Positions 23,101 to 30,787 of a stretch of DNA of 64,000 bases are shown one piece after another; within the stretch, counting starts at the first letter, position 1, and each line of letters opens with the position of its first letter. The notes under the pieces were generated by a model. It made no database searches and was not told where the DNA came from. It saw only the letters and a program-made list of their open reading frames with translations. The stretch is from an uncultured Eubacteriales bacterium (lineage in GTDB: Bacteria > Bacillota > Clostridia > Oscillospirales > UMGS1783), in the NCBI GenBank assembly GCA_934456365.1, contig CAKSHC010000002.1, positions 62,001 through 126,000 on the forward strand. Reading direction: 5' to 3'. The position numbers were made by a program, and so were the translations under genes.

Positions 23101-24270
23101 ATGAAGGAAGTTCGCGTCGGAATCATCGGCGTCGGCAATATGGGCTCCCACCACCTCGCCTGCATGGAAAAGGGCGAGGTGGTGGGGCTTCGTGCCGTTT
23201 CGGTGTGCGATATCGATCCGCAGCGCCTGCGGGCCGCGGGAGAAACCGATCCAGCCCTGCGGCGGTTTGAATCCGCCGAGGCGCTTTTGGCCGATCCCTC
23301 GATCGACGCCGTCATCATCGCCGTGCCCCATCCGCTCCATTCCCGGCTTGCCGAACAGGCTCTGCGGGCAGGGAAGCATGTTCTGCTCGAAAAGCCCATC
23401 GATTGCCGGGTCTCGGCCGCCGAGCGGCTTTGCGACTGCGCGAAGGAGAGCGACCGGGTGTTTGCCATCATGTTCAATCAGCGCACCAACGGGCTCTTCG
23501 CCGAGGCCAGAAGGATCCTGCAAAGCGGCGAGCTCGGCGCGCTCAAGCGCTCGGTCTGGATCGTGACCAACTGGTACCGCACCCAGGCCTATTATGATTC
23601 CGGCTCCTGGCGCGCCACCTGGCGCGGCGAGGGTGGCGGCGTGCTGCTCAATCAGGCCCCGCACAACCTCGACCTGTGGCAGTGGATCTGCGGCATGCCG
23701 AGCGCGATCACAGCCTTCTGCCCCTCCGGCAAGTTCCACCGCATCGAGGTCGAGGACGAGGCCACCCTCTTCGCCGAGTATGAAAACGGCGCCACCGGCC
23801 TCTTCGTCACCTCCACCGGCGATTGCCCCGGCACCAACCGGCTGGAGATCACCGGCACCCGCGGCAAGGTCGTCTTGGAAGAGGGCGTGCTCAGAAGATG
23901 GCAGCTCGAGGAGGACGAGAGGGAGATCTGCGCGCGCGAGCGCGAGGGCTTCCCCCATATCACCCCCGCCTACAGCGAATTTCGCGCCCCCCGCGAAAGC
24001 GGCCATCGCGGCATTCTGCAGAATTTTGCCGACGCCATTTTGCTCGGCAAGCCGCTTCTGTCGCCGGGCGTGGAGGGGATCCGCGAGCTCTGGATCTCCA
24101 ATGCCGCCTATCTGTCCCAGTGGAAGGGAAACGTCCGCGTGCCCATCCCCTTCGACTGCGCAGAGTTCGATCGTCTGCTCGATGAAAAAGCCGCCCATTC
24201 CCACCTCCATGAGGACACGGGCGCAAGAAAGGATGAGAGCTGCCAGAAAAGATGGCAGGTCAACTGGTGA
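23101..24270 (+). CDS. Gfo/Idh/MocA family oxidoreductase (2)
   Basis: 389 residues, a tandem paralogue of the preceding protein with the same blocks: GIIGVGNMGSHHL, IIAVPHPLHSRLA, LLEKPIDCRVSAA, FNQRTNGLF, NWYRTQAYYDSGSWR, GGGVLLNQAPHNLDLWQWICGMP and TSTGDCPGTNR. Catalytic features are conserved in both copies, so they probably act on different but related substrates, or as a redox pair (oxidation then reduction), as in two-step epimerisations. AAGGAG precedes the ATG. Its end is six bases from the aldolase start. Confidence 0.87.
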   Translation: MKEVRVGIIGVGNMGSHHLACMEKGEVVGLRAVSVCDIDPQRLRAAGETDPALRRFESAEALLADPSIDAVIIAVPHPLHSRLAEQALRAGKHVLLEKPIDCRVSAAERLCDCAKESDRVFAIMFNQRTNGLFAEARRILQSGELGALKRSVWIVTNWYRTQAYYDSGSWRATWRGEGGGVLLNQAPHNLDLWQWICGMPSAITAFCPSGKFHRIEVEDEATLFAEYENGATGLFVTSTGDCPGTNRLEITGTRGKVVLEEGVLRRWQLEEDEREICAREREGFPHITPAYSEFRAPRESGHRGILQNFADAILLGKPLLSPGVEGIRELWISNAAYLSQWKGNVRVPIPFDCAEFDRLLDEKAAHSHLHEDTGARKDESCQKRWQVNW

Positions 24271-24275
24271 TTGCT

Positions 24276-24914
24276 ATGGAAAAACTGTTGGATCGTATCG
24301 AAAAGCTCGGCCTTCTGCCGGTCATTAAAATCGAAACCGCGGCCGACGCGGTCCCCCTGGCCCGCGCCCTCAAGGAGGGCGGCCTCCCCGCCGCGGAGAT
24401 CACCTTCCGCACCGACGCCGCAGAAGAAGCCATCCGCGCCATCGCGGAGGCGTTTCCCGAGTTCCTCATCGTCGCCGGCACGGTGCTCACCGAAGAGCAG
24501 GCCGACCGCGCCATCGCCGCCGGCGCCTCTCTTATCGTCGCCCCCGGCTTTGATCCGGAGCTGGTGCGGTATTGTCAGAAAAAGGGCTATCCCATCGTCC
24601 CCGGCGTCTGCACTCCGTCCGAGATCGCCGTCGCTTTGCGTATGGGGTTGAGCCACCTGAAATTCTTCCCCGCCGAAGCCAGCGGCGGCGTGAAAATGAT
24701 CAAGGCTTTGGCCGCCCCGTATGGGATGATCCGCTTCATGCCCACCGGCGGCGTCAGCCTCGAAAACCTCGGCGCCTACCTCGGCGAAAAGGCCGTCTTT
24801 TCCTGCGGCGGCAGCTGGCTTGCCCCGGCCAAGGATATCCGCGAGGGCTGCTTCGATGAAATCTGCAAACGCACGGCAGCCGCCGTCGCTCTGGTAAAGG
24901 AGATCCGCGCATGA
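24276..24914 (+). CDS. kdgA: 2-keto-3-deoxy-6-phosphogluconate aldolase
   Basis: 212 residues, class I KDPG/KHG aldolase: cleaves KDPG into pyruvate and glyceraldehyde-3-phosphate. AEITFRTD carries the catalytic Glu, VAGTVLT is the phosphate-side loop, and HLKFFPAEASGG contains the Schiff-base Lys (about residue 129). MPTGGVSLENL and SCGGSWLAP complete the barrel. The start at 24276 begins the domain; a start at 24252 would overlap the preceding gene. No strong ribosome-binding site, so it probably depends on coupling to the upstream stop at 24268-24270. It overlaps kdgK by four bases. Confidence 0.94.
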   Translation: MEKLLDRIEKLGLLPVIKIETAADAVPLARALKEGGLPAAEITFRTDAAEEAIRAIAEAFPEFLIVAGTVLTEEQADRAIAAGASLIVAPGFDPELVRYCQKKGYPIVPGVCTPSEIAVALRMGLSHLKFFPAEASGGVKMIKALAAPYGMIRFMPTGGVSLENLGAYLGEKAVFSCGGSWLAPAKDIREGCFDEICKRTAAAVALVKEIRA

Positions 24915-25930
24915 AAACTCTCACCTTCGGCGAGCTGATGCTCCGCCTGGCCCCCAACGGCTATTATCGCTTCTTCCAAAACGATCAGATGCAGGCCACC
25001 TTCGGCGGCGGCGAAGCCAATGTCGCCGTGTCGCTGGCCAACTTCGGCCTCGATTCCGCCTTCGTCACCAAGCTCCCGACCCATGCCATCGGCCAGGCCG
25101 CCGTCAATTCCCTGCGCTATTTCGGGGTCGATACCTCGCACATCGTGCGCGGCGGCGACCGCGTCGGTATCTATTACCTCGAAAAAGGCGCCTCGCAGCG
25201 CGGCAGCGTCTGCATCTATGACCGGGCCCATTCGGCCATCGCCGAGGCCTCTCCCGCCGATTTCGACTGGGATTCCATCTTTGAAGGGGTCGATTGGTTC
25301 CATTTCACCGGCATCACCCCCGCCCTCGGCGGCGCGCTCCCCGAGATCTGCGAGCAGGCCTGTAAGGCCGCCAAAAAGCGGGGCGTGAAGATCAGCTGCG
25401 ATCTGAACTACCGCGGGAAGCTTTGGACGAGAGAGCAGGCCCGCGAAACCATGACCCGTCTGTGCTCCTATGTCGACGTCTGCATCGCCAACGAGGAAGA
25501 CGCCAAGGATGTCTTCGGCATCGAAGCGGAGAATACCGACATCACCGGCGGCAAGCTCAATAAGGAGGGCTACGTCAGCGTCGCCCGCAAGCTGGCCGAA
25601 CGCTTCGGCTTTGAGAAGGTCGCCATCACCCTGCGCACCTCTCTCTCCGCCAGCGACAACAACTGGGCCGCCATGCTCTTCGACGGAAAGGACAGCTTCT
25701 TCTCCCGTGAGTATGCGCTGCGCATCGTCGACCGCGTCGGCGGCGGCGACAGCTTCGGCGCCGGCCTGATCTATGCCCTGCTCCAGGGCAAGGACAGCCA
25801 GGCCGCCATCGAGTTTGCCGTGGCCGCCTCGGCCTTGAAGCATTCGGTCGAGGGCGATTTCAACCGCGTCACCGTTTCCGAGGTCGAAAAGCTCTGCAAA
25901 GGCGACGGTTCGGGCCGCGTTTCGCGCTGA
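24911..25930 (+). CDS. kdgK: 2-keto-3-deoxygluconate kinase (PfkB family)
   Basis: 339 residues, ribokinase/PfkB fold. Phosphorylates 2-keto-3-deoxygluconate to KDPG, the step between uxuA and kdgA. LTFGELMLRLAPNG and FGGGEANVAVSLANFG form the N-terminal signature; DLNYRGKLW is typical of KDG kinases; DRVGGGDSFGAGLIY is the C-terminal PfkB signature with the catalytic Asp. AAAGGAG precedes the ATG, which overlaps the kdgA stop. Last gene of the nine-gene operon, with a terminator 46 bases after its stop. Confidence 0.94.
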   Translation: MKTLTFGELMLRLAPNGYYRFFQNDQMQATFGGGEANVAVSLANFGLDSAFVTKLPTHAIGQAAVNSLRYFGVDTSHIVRGGDRVGIYYLEKGASQRGSVCIYDRAHSAIAEASPADFDWDSIFEGVDWFHFTGITPALGGALPEICEQACKAAKKRGVKISCDLNYRGKLWTREQARETMTRLCSYVDVCIANEEDAKDVFGIEAENTDITGGKLNKEGYVSVARKLAERFGFEKVAITLRTSLSASDNNWAAMLFDGKDSFFSREYALRIVDRVGGGDSFGAGLIYALLQGKDSQAAIEFAVAASALKHSVEGDFNRVTVSEVEKLCKGDGSGRVSR

Positions 25931-25976
25931 AAACCGCTAAAAAAGCGCTCCCAACGCGCCAAAAAATCATAAAAAA

Positions 25977-26010
25977 GGGGGCATTTTCATCCGAAAATGC
26001 CCCCATTTTT
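25977..26010 (+). terminator. Terminator of the hexuronate operon
   Basis: GGGGGCATTTTC pairs with GAAAATGCCCCC around a short loop, followed by ATTTTTC. It closes the uxaC-kdgK operon. Confidence 0.9.
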
Positions 26011-26088
26011 CCCAAAAACCGCCCTTAAAACGGGCCCAAAAGATTCTTTTTGACCGCAAAACCCTCTGTTTTTCCATCAAAAATCACC

Positions 26089-26117
26089 TTGCAGGGGCCT
26101 TTTGGAGGCGCTATAAT
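26089..26117 (+). promoter_or_regulatory. Promoter of the SLOG/DUF1273-like gene
   Basis: TTGCAG (26089-26094), 17-base spacer, perfect TATAAT (26112-26117), followed by an AAAAAGGGGG ribosome-binding site. Confidence 0.8.
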
Positions 26118-26142
26118 AAAGAAAAAGGGGGCGAATGGATTG

Positions 26143-26619
26143 GTGGAAAGCACCTGCTGTTTTACCGGACATCGGATTTTATCGACAAAAGAGTGCGCTG
26201 AACTGCGCCCCAAGCTGCGCCGGAGCCTGGGGGATCTGTATGCGCAGGGGGTGCGTCGTTTCATCAGCGGCGCGGCTTTGGGGTTTGATCTGCTGGCCGC
26301 CGAAGAGGTGCTGCGCTTTCGCGCAGAAAATCAGGATGTGCGTCTTCTCATCGCACAGCCCTGCCGCGGCCAGGCCGACCGCTGGCGCGCCGCTGATAAA
26401 GCGCGCTATGCCCGCGTGTTATCCGAGGCCAACGAGGTGATCTGCCTTGCGCCGGAATACCGGCCCGGCTGCATGCAGGCGCGCAACAACTGGATGCTGG
26501 AGCAAAGCAGCTTTGTTTTGGCCTACCGCACCCGCCTGACCGGCGGCACCTGCGCCACCGTTTTCGACGCCATCCGGCTTGGCAAAAAGATTCGCAATCT
26601 GGCTGTTTGGGAATCCTGA
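26143..26619 (+). CDS. SLOG-family DUF1273/YspA-like protein
   Basis: 158 residues. STCCFTGHRILSTKE at the start and RFISGAALGFDLLAAEEVLRFR are the hallmarks of the DUF1273/YspA-like SLOG fold (a LOG/DprA-type Rossmann nucleotide-binding domain), followed by LLIAQPCRGQADRW, ARNNWMLEQSSFVLAY and GGTCATVFDAI. Members are thought to bind nucleotides or nucleotide-derived ligands; no enzymatic role is established. The start is GTG 26143 or TTG 26140, 8-11 bases after AAGGGGG; no ATG is available in frame after the promoter. Monocistronic. Confidence 0.8.
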   Translation: MESTCCFTGHRILSTKECAELRPKLRRSLGDLYAQGVRRFISGAALGFDLLAAEEVLRFRAENQDVRLLIAQPCRGQADRWRAADKARYARVLSEANEVICLAPEYRPGCMQARNNWMLEQSSFVLAYRTRLTGGTCATVFDAIRLGKKIRNLAVWES

Positions 26620-26648
26620 AATTTTTTTGATATTTTGTCATTTTCCTC

Positions 26649-26677
26649 TTGCTTTTCCCTGTTCTTTATGGTAGAAT
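26649..26677 (+). promoter_or_regulatory. Promoter of tRNA-Ala
   Basis: TTGCTT (26649-26654), 17-base spacer, TAGAAT (26672-26677), 12 bases before the tRNA. Confidence 0.65.
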
Positions 26678-26688
26678 ACTCTCGCTTT

Positions 26689-26764
26689 GGGGCATTAGCT
26701 CAGTTGGTAGAGTGCCACACTGGCAGTGTGGATGTCAGGAGTTCGAATCTCCTATGCTCCACCA
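26689..26764 (+). tRNA. tRNA-Ala (GGC)
   Basis: 76 bases with encoded CCA. Acceptor GGGGCAT pairs with ATGCTCC, including the G3:U70 wobble that identifies alanine tRNAs. D arm GCTCAGTTGGTAGAGTGC, anticodon loop CTGGCAG (anticodon GGC), T loop GTTCGAATC. Confidence 0.97.
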
Positions 26765-26766
26765 AA

Positions 26767-26799
26767 AAACCGTTTGCAATGCAAACGGTTTTTATTTTA
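26767..26799 (+). terminator. Terminator of tRNA-Ala
   Basis: AAACCGTTTGC pairs with GCAAACGGTTT around AAT, followed by TTATTTTAT. It starts two bases after the CCA end. Confidence 0.88.
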
Positions 26800-26833
26800 T
26801 GTGTTTTCGACATATTTTCTTTTATTCTATGGC

Positions 26834-26869
26834 ATTCCCCGTCGTTCAAACAAACGACGGGGAATTTTT
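26834..26869 (+). terminator. Second terminator-like hairpin before the padR operon
   Basis: ATTCCCCGTCGTT pairs with AACGACGGGGAAT, followed by TTTTT. No gene is visible between it and the tRNA-Ala terminator. It may be a backup terminator insulating the padR operon. Confidence 0.75.
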
Positions 26870-26952
26870 GCTCAAATGGACAGAAAGAAGCTCTTTGAAT
26901 AGGTTTTCCTGCGGCGGAGGCCGCTTTTGCCTCTCCCTTTTTCAAAAACCGC

Positions 26953-26981
26953 TTGACAAGTGTAATACATCGTGTTACGAT
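26953..26981 (+). promoter_or_regulatory. Promoter of the padR operon
   Basis: TTGACA (26953-26958), 17-base spacer, TACGAT (26976-26981). The -10 and the whole spacer lie inside the 31-base palindrome at 26960-26990. Confidence 0.85.
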
Positions 26982-26990
26982 GTATTACAC
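26960..26990. promoter_or_regulatory. PadR operator (perfect inverted repeat)
   Basis: GTGTAATACATCGT (26960-26973), three-base centre GTT, then the exact reverse complement of the left arm (26977-26990). It contains the ATAC..TACAT..ATGTA core typical of PadR-family operators and covers the spacer and -10 of the promoter. Binding of the adjacent PadR-like protein here would repress its own operon. Confidence 0.85.
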
Positions 26991-27005
26991 GAGAGGAGGT
27001 ATCGC

Positions 27006-27326
27006 ATGGATGTTCAATTAAAAAGGGGGCTTTTGGATGTCTGCGTTTTGGCGGCGATCAAGAGCGAGGATTCCTACGGCTATCGGATCATAAAAGATCT
27101 GAAGCCGTATATCGAACTTTCCGAATCGACCCTCTATACCATTCTGAAGCGGCTGGAAGCCGCGGATATGCTGACGGTCCGCACGGCGGAACACGGCGGC
27201 AGGCTTCGGAAATACTACCACATTACCGAAGAAGGACGAAAACGGATCGAGGAGTTTAAGAGCGAATGGAAGGAAATTTTATCGATCTATCAATTTGTAA
27301 CCAAGGAGGATGCCGGCCATGAATAA
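27006..27326 (+). CDS. PadR-family transcriptional regulator
   Basis: 106 residues, small PadR subtype: winged helix (LLDVCVLAAIKSEDSYGYRI, LSESTLYTILKRLEAADMLT, GRLRKYYHITEEGRKRI). It contains the PadR hallmark Y-x-x-L-x-R-L-E and the short dimerising helix at the end. GAGAGGAGG precedes ATG 27006; the longer frame from 26649 runs through the tRNA and is not coding. First gene of a PadR-DUF1700-DUF4097 operon, and almost certainly the repressor binding the palindrome just upstream. The signal is unknown; related systems respond to envelope-active compounds. Confidence 0.94.
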   Translation: MDVQLKRGLLDVCVLAAIKSEDSYGYRIIKDLKPYIELSESTLYTILKRLEAADMLTVRTAEHGGRLRKYYHITEEGRKRIEEFKSEWKEILSIYQFVTKEDAGHE

Positions 27327-27921
27327 GCAGGAATTTCTTGCGCAGCTGCGCAGGGGGTTGTCCGGGCTGCCGCAGGAGGATATCGAAGAGCGCCTGACCT
27401 TTTACGGCGAAATGCTGGAGGACCGGATGGAGGAAGGCTTTACGGAGGAAGAGGCGGTGGCGGCGATCGGCGATGTGGACGAGATCGTTTTGCAGACGGT
27501 AGCCGAGGTTCCGCTTGCAAAAATCGCCAAAGAAAGGATCCGGCCAAAAAGAAGCCTGCGGGCGTGGGAAATTGTTCTCCTGGCGCTGGGCTCTCCGATC
27601 TGGCTCGCGCTGGGGCTCGCCGCAGCCGCCATGATTTTCGCGCTGTATCTGGCGCTGTGGGCTGTGGTGGCGGCGCTGTGGGCGGTGTGGGGCGCGATCG
27701 CCGTCTGCGCGGTCGGAAGCGTGCCGGTGTGCGTGGTTTTGGCGGCGCGCGGCGGCATCGCGGGCGGCCTTGCGATCCTTGCCGCGGGATTCGTCTGCGC
27801 GGGGCTTTCCATCTTCCTCTTCTACGGATGCCGGGAAGCGACGCGAGGCGTTTGGGCGCTGACGAAGAAAATCACGATCGGAATCAAAAACAGCTTGATC
27901 CGAAAGGAGGAACGGCAATGA
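27319..27921 (+). CDS. DUF1700 (HAAS) membrane protein
   Basis: 200 residues. The N-terminal helical HAAS domain (MNKQEFLAQLRRGLSGLPQEDIEERLTFYGE, shown here as LRRGLSGLPQEDIEE, then MEEGFTEEEAVAAIGD) is followed by two or three long hydrophobic segments (about 85-175) and a basic tail. DUF1700 proteins sit between PadR regulators and DUF4097 proteins in many Firmicutes. The start at 27319 overlaps the padR stop by eight bases, with AAGGAGG about ten bases upstream. Function is not established; a membrane sensor or anti-factor role is an inference. Confidence 0.9.
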   Translation: MNKQEFLAQLRRGLSGLPQEDIEERLTFYGEMLEDRMEEGFTEEEAVAAIGDVDEIVLQTVAEVPLAKIAKERIRPKRSLRAWEIVLLALGSPIWLALGLAAAAMIFALYLALWAVVAALWAVWGAIAVCAVGSVPVCVVLAARGGIAGGLAILAAGFVCAGLSIFLFYGCREATRGVWALTKKITIGIKNSLIRKEERQ

Positions 27922-28883
27922 AAAAGACAACGAAGATCTGGCTGATCGCCGCGGCTTCCTTTTTGGCGATCGGATGCGTTCTTTTTGCGGGCGTGCTGGC
28001 GGCGACCGGATGGAATATCCAAAAGCTTTCCACGGTGCAGACCGAGAGCAAACGGATTGAGGTGGGCGAGCCGTTCCGGGATATTTCCCTGACAACCGGC
28101 ACGGCGGATATCGCGTTTGTCCGGTCGGCCGACGGGTTGTGCCGGGTGGAATGCGAGGAGGCGGAGCACGAAGAGTATGCGATCGCGGTGGAAGAGGAAG
28201 CCCTTGTCATCCGGCTGGTCGACACCCGCTCCTGGACCGATCGGATCGGATTTCGCCCCGGCTCGCCGAAGATCACGGTTTATCTTCCGAAAGCGGAATA
28301 TCGCGCGCTCACGATCCGCGAAAGCACCGGAACGATCGACATACCGGCAGATTTCGCCTTTGAACGCGCCGATCTTACCCTGACCACCGGCGCCGTCCGT
28401 TTTTCCGCCGCGGCCGCGCAGTCGCTCCGCATTCAGGCAAGCACGGGGGATATCCGCGTGGAAAATACTTCCGTCGGCGCGCTTGCCCTTTCCGCCACCA
28501 CCGGCCGGATAACGGTTTCGGATGTGGATTGCGCGGGCGAGGCCAGCGTGGAGGTATCGACGGGCCGGGCGGAGCTGACGGATCTTTCCTGCCAGAGCTT
28601 CTTTTCGAACGGGACGACGGGCGACCTCGCCCTGGATCATGTGGTCGCCGCGGAAACGTTTTCCATCGAGAGAAGCACCGGCAATGTGGAATTTCACCGG
28701 TGCGACGCGGCCGGGCTGTTCGTGAAAACGAGCACGGGCCATGTGACCGGCAGCCTGCTGACGGGAAAAGTCTTTCTGACCGACACACGCACCGGCAGCG
28801 TCGAGGTTCCGAAAACGGCGGCCGGCGGCAAATGCGAGATCCGGACGGTGACCGGCGACATTCGGATCACGACAGGCGAATGA
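27918..28883 (+). CDS. DUF4097 beta-helix-type envelope protein
   Basis: 321 residues. One N-terminal transmembrane helix (8-30), then a repetitive beta-strand domain in which STG/TTG turns recur (ISLTTGTADI, RESTGTIDI, LTTGAVRF, ASTGDIRV, ATTGRITV, RSTGNVEF, TSTGHVTGS, TRTGSVEV, VTGDIRI), about one per 20 residues, the pattern of a right-handed beta-helix. These proteins are thought to face outside the membrane. ATG 27918 overlaps the DUF1700 stop and follows AGGAGG; the longer frame upstream is not coding. Third gene of the PadR operon. Confidence 0.9.
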   Translation: MKKTTKIWLIAAASFLAIGCVLFAGVLAATGWNIQKLSTVQTESKRIEVGEPFRDISLTTGTADIAFVRSADGLCRVECEEAEHEEYAIAVEEEALVIRLVDTRSWTDRIGFRPGSPKITVYLPKAEYRALTIRESTGTIDIPADFAFERADLTLTTGAVRFSAAAAQSLRIQASTGDIRVENTSVGALALSATTGRITVSDVDCAGEASVEVSTGRAELTDLSCQSFFSNGTTGDLALDHVVAAETFSIERSTGNVEFHRCDAAGLFVKTSTGHVTGSLLTGKVFLTDTRTGSVEVPKTAAGGKCEIRTVTGDIRITTGE

Positions 28884-28915
28884 CCCTCGGGGTCTGAGGC
28901 AAACAAGGAGCTTTT

Positions 28916-29785
28916 ATGTTTTCCATGAAACCGGACAAGGACATCCGCGTCCGTAAAATCAGGATTCCATCCGGCAAACGGCGGATCCCGGCGCTGGTGC
29001 TGTCCCCGAAGGAGGCGCCGGCGCGGGCCACGGGGATCCTCTGGATCCACGGCGGCGGATATGTTGTAGGCTGCAAGGAAATGGTGCATGCGTCCCGCGC
29101 GGTGGATCTGGTGAAGCGGTTCGGCGCGGTGGTGGTGTCGCCGGGGTACCGGCTGGCGCCGAGCGCGCCGTATCCGGCGGCGCTGGAGGATTGCTATGCG
29201 GCGCTTCTGTATCTCAAGGAGCACGCCGCCGAGCTGGGCGTGCGGGACGACCAGCTGATGGTGGGCGGCGAGAGCGCCGGAGGCGGGCTCTGCGCCGCCG
29301 TCTGCATCAAGGCCCGGGAGACCGGAGCCGTGAACCTTGCCTTTCAGATGCCGCTCTATCCCATGCTGGACGACCGGGACACCGAAACTTCCCGGCAAAA
29401 CCACGGGCGGGTGTGGAACACCCGGAGAAACCACCTGGCGTGGCGCTGCTATCTGCGGGGGCAGGATCGGAAGAACCTGCCTCCCACGGCCGCCCCGGCC
29501 CGTCTGACAAACTGCGCCGGGCTGCCGCCCGCCTATACCTTTGTGGGCGACGGAGAGCCCTTTTTCGCCGAAACCGTCCGCTATATCGAGCGGCTTTCAG
29601 CCTGCGGCATTCCGGCAAAACTGGACGTGTACCACACCGACCTGCACGCCTTTGATATGCTGCGCCCGGAAGCGCCGCTCAGCCGGGAGGCCGCCCGGCG
29701 CTTCAACGAGCGCTTTGCCGCCGCGCAGGCGCACTGCTTTGCGCCGCAGCCGGAAAAGCCCCCCGCCCGGGAGAATGAAAATTAA
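28916..29785 (+). CDS. Alpha/beta hydrolase (hormone-sensitive-lipase-like esterase)
   Basis: 289 residues. HGGGYVVG is the oxyanion-hole motif of the HSL family, GGESAGGG holds the nucleophile Ser (about 122), the FVGDGEPFFAE region supplies the acid, and DLHAFD the His (about 243). A cytoplasmic esterase acting on short acyl esters is likely; the substrate is unknown. It lies 32 bases after the DUF4097 gene with AAGGAG upstream, so it may be the fourth gene of the PadR operon. No terminator is visible between them. Confidence 0.9.
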   Translation: MFSMKPDKDIRVRKIRIPSGKRRIPALVLSPKEAPARATGILWIHGGGYVVGCKEMVHASRAVDLVKRFGAVVVSPGYRLAPSAPYPAALEDCYAALLYLKEHAAELGVRDDQLMVGGESAGGGLCAAVCIKARETGAVNLAFQMPLYPMLDDRDTETSRQNHGRVWNTRRNHLAWRCYLRGQDRKNLPPTAAPARLTNCAGLPPAYTFVGDGEPFFAETVRYIERLSACGIPAKLDVYHTDLHAFDMLRPEAPLSREAARRFNERFAAAQAHCFAPQPEKPPARENEN

Positions 29786-29852
29786 AATCCGCTCGCCCCA
29801 CCGCCGCTCCCGGCCGCGGCGAAGAAAAGAGAAAAGTTTTTTGCCGGAACGG

Positions 29853-29881
29853 TTGACAACCGGTTTGCCCCGTGCTATAAT
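29853..29881 (+). promoter_or_regulatory. Promoter of tRNA-Leu/tRNA-fMet (left copy)
   Basis: Perfect TTGACA (29853-29858), 17-base spacer, perfect TATAAT (29876-29881), 18 bases before tRNA-Leu. Confidence 0.92.
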
Positions 29882-29899
29882 ATCTTTTGCATTCGGGAT

Positions 29900-29986
29900 G
29901 CCGGAGTGGCGGAATAGGCAGACGCCCGAGACTTAAAATCTCGTGGGCTTTGGCCCGTGCCGGTTCGACCCCGGTCTCCGGCACCA
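29900..29986 (+). tRNA. tRNA-Leu (TAA), left copy
   Basis: 87 bases with CCA. Acceptor GCCGGAG pairs with CTCCGGC; anticodon stem CGAGA/TCTCG with loop CTTAAAA (anticodon TAA); long variable arm GTGGGCTTTGGCCCG (class II tRNA); T loop GTTCGAC. Confidence 0.96.
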
Positions 29987-30010
29987 TCTTTTGCCGGAGC
30001 AATCAAATAT

Positions 30011-30086
<76 letters not shown>

Positions 30087-30090
30087 GATC

Positions 30091-30132
30091 GAGTGTTCAT
30101 AACGGATTTGAGTTATGAACACTCATTTTTTA
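30091..30132 (+). terminator. Terminator of the left tRNA pair
   Basis: GAGTGTTCATAAC pairs with GTTATGAACACTC, followed by ATTTTTTAT. The right tRNA copy has an unrelated terminator, so the duplication ends at the tRNA-fMet 3' end. Confidence 0.92.
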
Positions 30133-30145
30133 TGCTTCTTTTTTT

Positions 30146-30172
30146 GAGCAGGGCCGGCACCTGCTCTTTTTT
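30146..30172 (+). terminator. Terminator-like hairpin facing the recombinase remnant
   Basis: GAGCAGG pairs with CCTGCTC around GCCGGCA, followed by TTTTTT. It overlaps the stop of the minus-strand recombinase fragment. Confidence 0.7.
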
Positions 30173-30560
30173 ATGCCGGGATGTACTCCACAGCAACGCC
30201 CAGCCGTGTTTCTGCAACATAATGCTCTGTTAGCGGCGCTTCCGGAATGTCAATATAGCCCACGAAACGATAATGAATTACAATTTTCTGCGTTCTGTTT
30301 TTACCTACACCTTGCGTTTCATACACTTCGATTCGGTCAATCAGTTCACGCAAAAGCGGGACAGTCAACTTGTCCATTTGCATAAACCGGCGAATGGCAG
30401 CAATAAATTTGTCTTTGTTTGCTGACCGGCGTTCCGATTCGGCAATGCGCTCCCGTAGCTGCGAAATTTTTGTTTTCAGTGCAAGCTGTACTTTTCCAAT
30501 TTCACAAAGATCTGTTCTGCCCGATTGCTGTTCCTGCCCCGTCAGGCGGCGTCGCTTCGC
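30171..30560 (-). pseudogene. C-terminal remnant of a large serine recombinase
   Basis: About 130 residues are readable up to an in-frame stop at 30561-30563, with no plausible start. RRRLTGQEQQSGRTDL, LALKTKISQLRERIAESERR (coiled coil) and ELIDRIEVYETQGVG then VIHYRFVGYIDIPE match the C-terminal zinc-ribbon/coiled-coil and DUF4368-like end of Clostridia large serine recombinases. The catalytic N-terminal domain is absent. It is the 3' end of an integrase whose body has been lost, abutting a second recombinase tail on the other strand. Confidence 0.75.
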
Positions 30561-30677
30561 TTATATCGTCGCAAAGTCATAGTACTACGCCAGCTTACCG
30601 ACAGAATCGTGGCGTATGATGATCGGATGGAAATCCACCTACGGATTGGTGTGGGGTTAGAGCAGAAGTGCGAATAA
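30555..30677 (+). pseudogene. C-terminal remnant of a second serine recombinase (plus strand)
   Basis: About 40 residues ending at TAA 30675-30677 read LYRRKVIVLRQLTDRIVAYD then DRMEIHLRIGVGLEQKCE. The RIVAYDDRMEIHLRIG end is typical of another class of phage/ICE serine recombinase. There is no start or upstream body: the sequence upstream becomes the opposite-strand remnant at 30171-30560. Two recombinase tails therefore meet head to head near 30555. Confidence 0.5.
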
Positions 30678-30730
30678 CAAAACAGCAGTGGTACCGTTCT
30701 GCTGCTATGTTTTTGCGCTCTTTGCGCTCA

Positions 30731-30760
30731 TTGAAAAAAAACATTCTTTTATGGTATAAT
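30731..30760 (+). promoter_or_regulatory. Promoter of the truncated HEPN-like gene
   Basis: TTGAAA (30731-30736), 18-base spacer, perfect TATAAT (30755-30760), 27 bases before the start codon, with AGAGGTG as ribosome-binding site. Confidence 0.75.
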
Positions 30761-30787
30761 ATCAATAAAGAGAGGTGTTGAGCGGAA

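Noticed and set aside
21139..24210. 1023-codon open frame antisense to four hexuronate-operon genes
   Set aside because: Codon-bias shadow. Every plus-strand gene has family motifs and its own ribosome-binding site.
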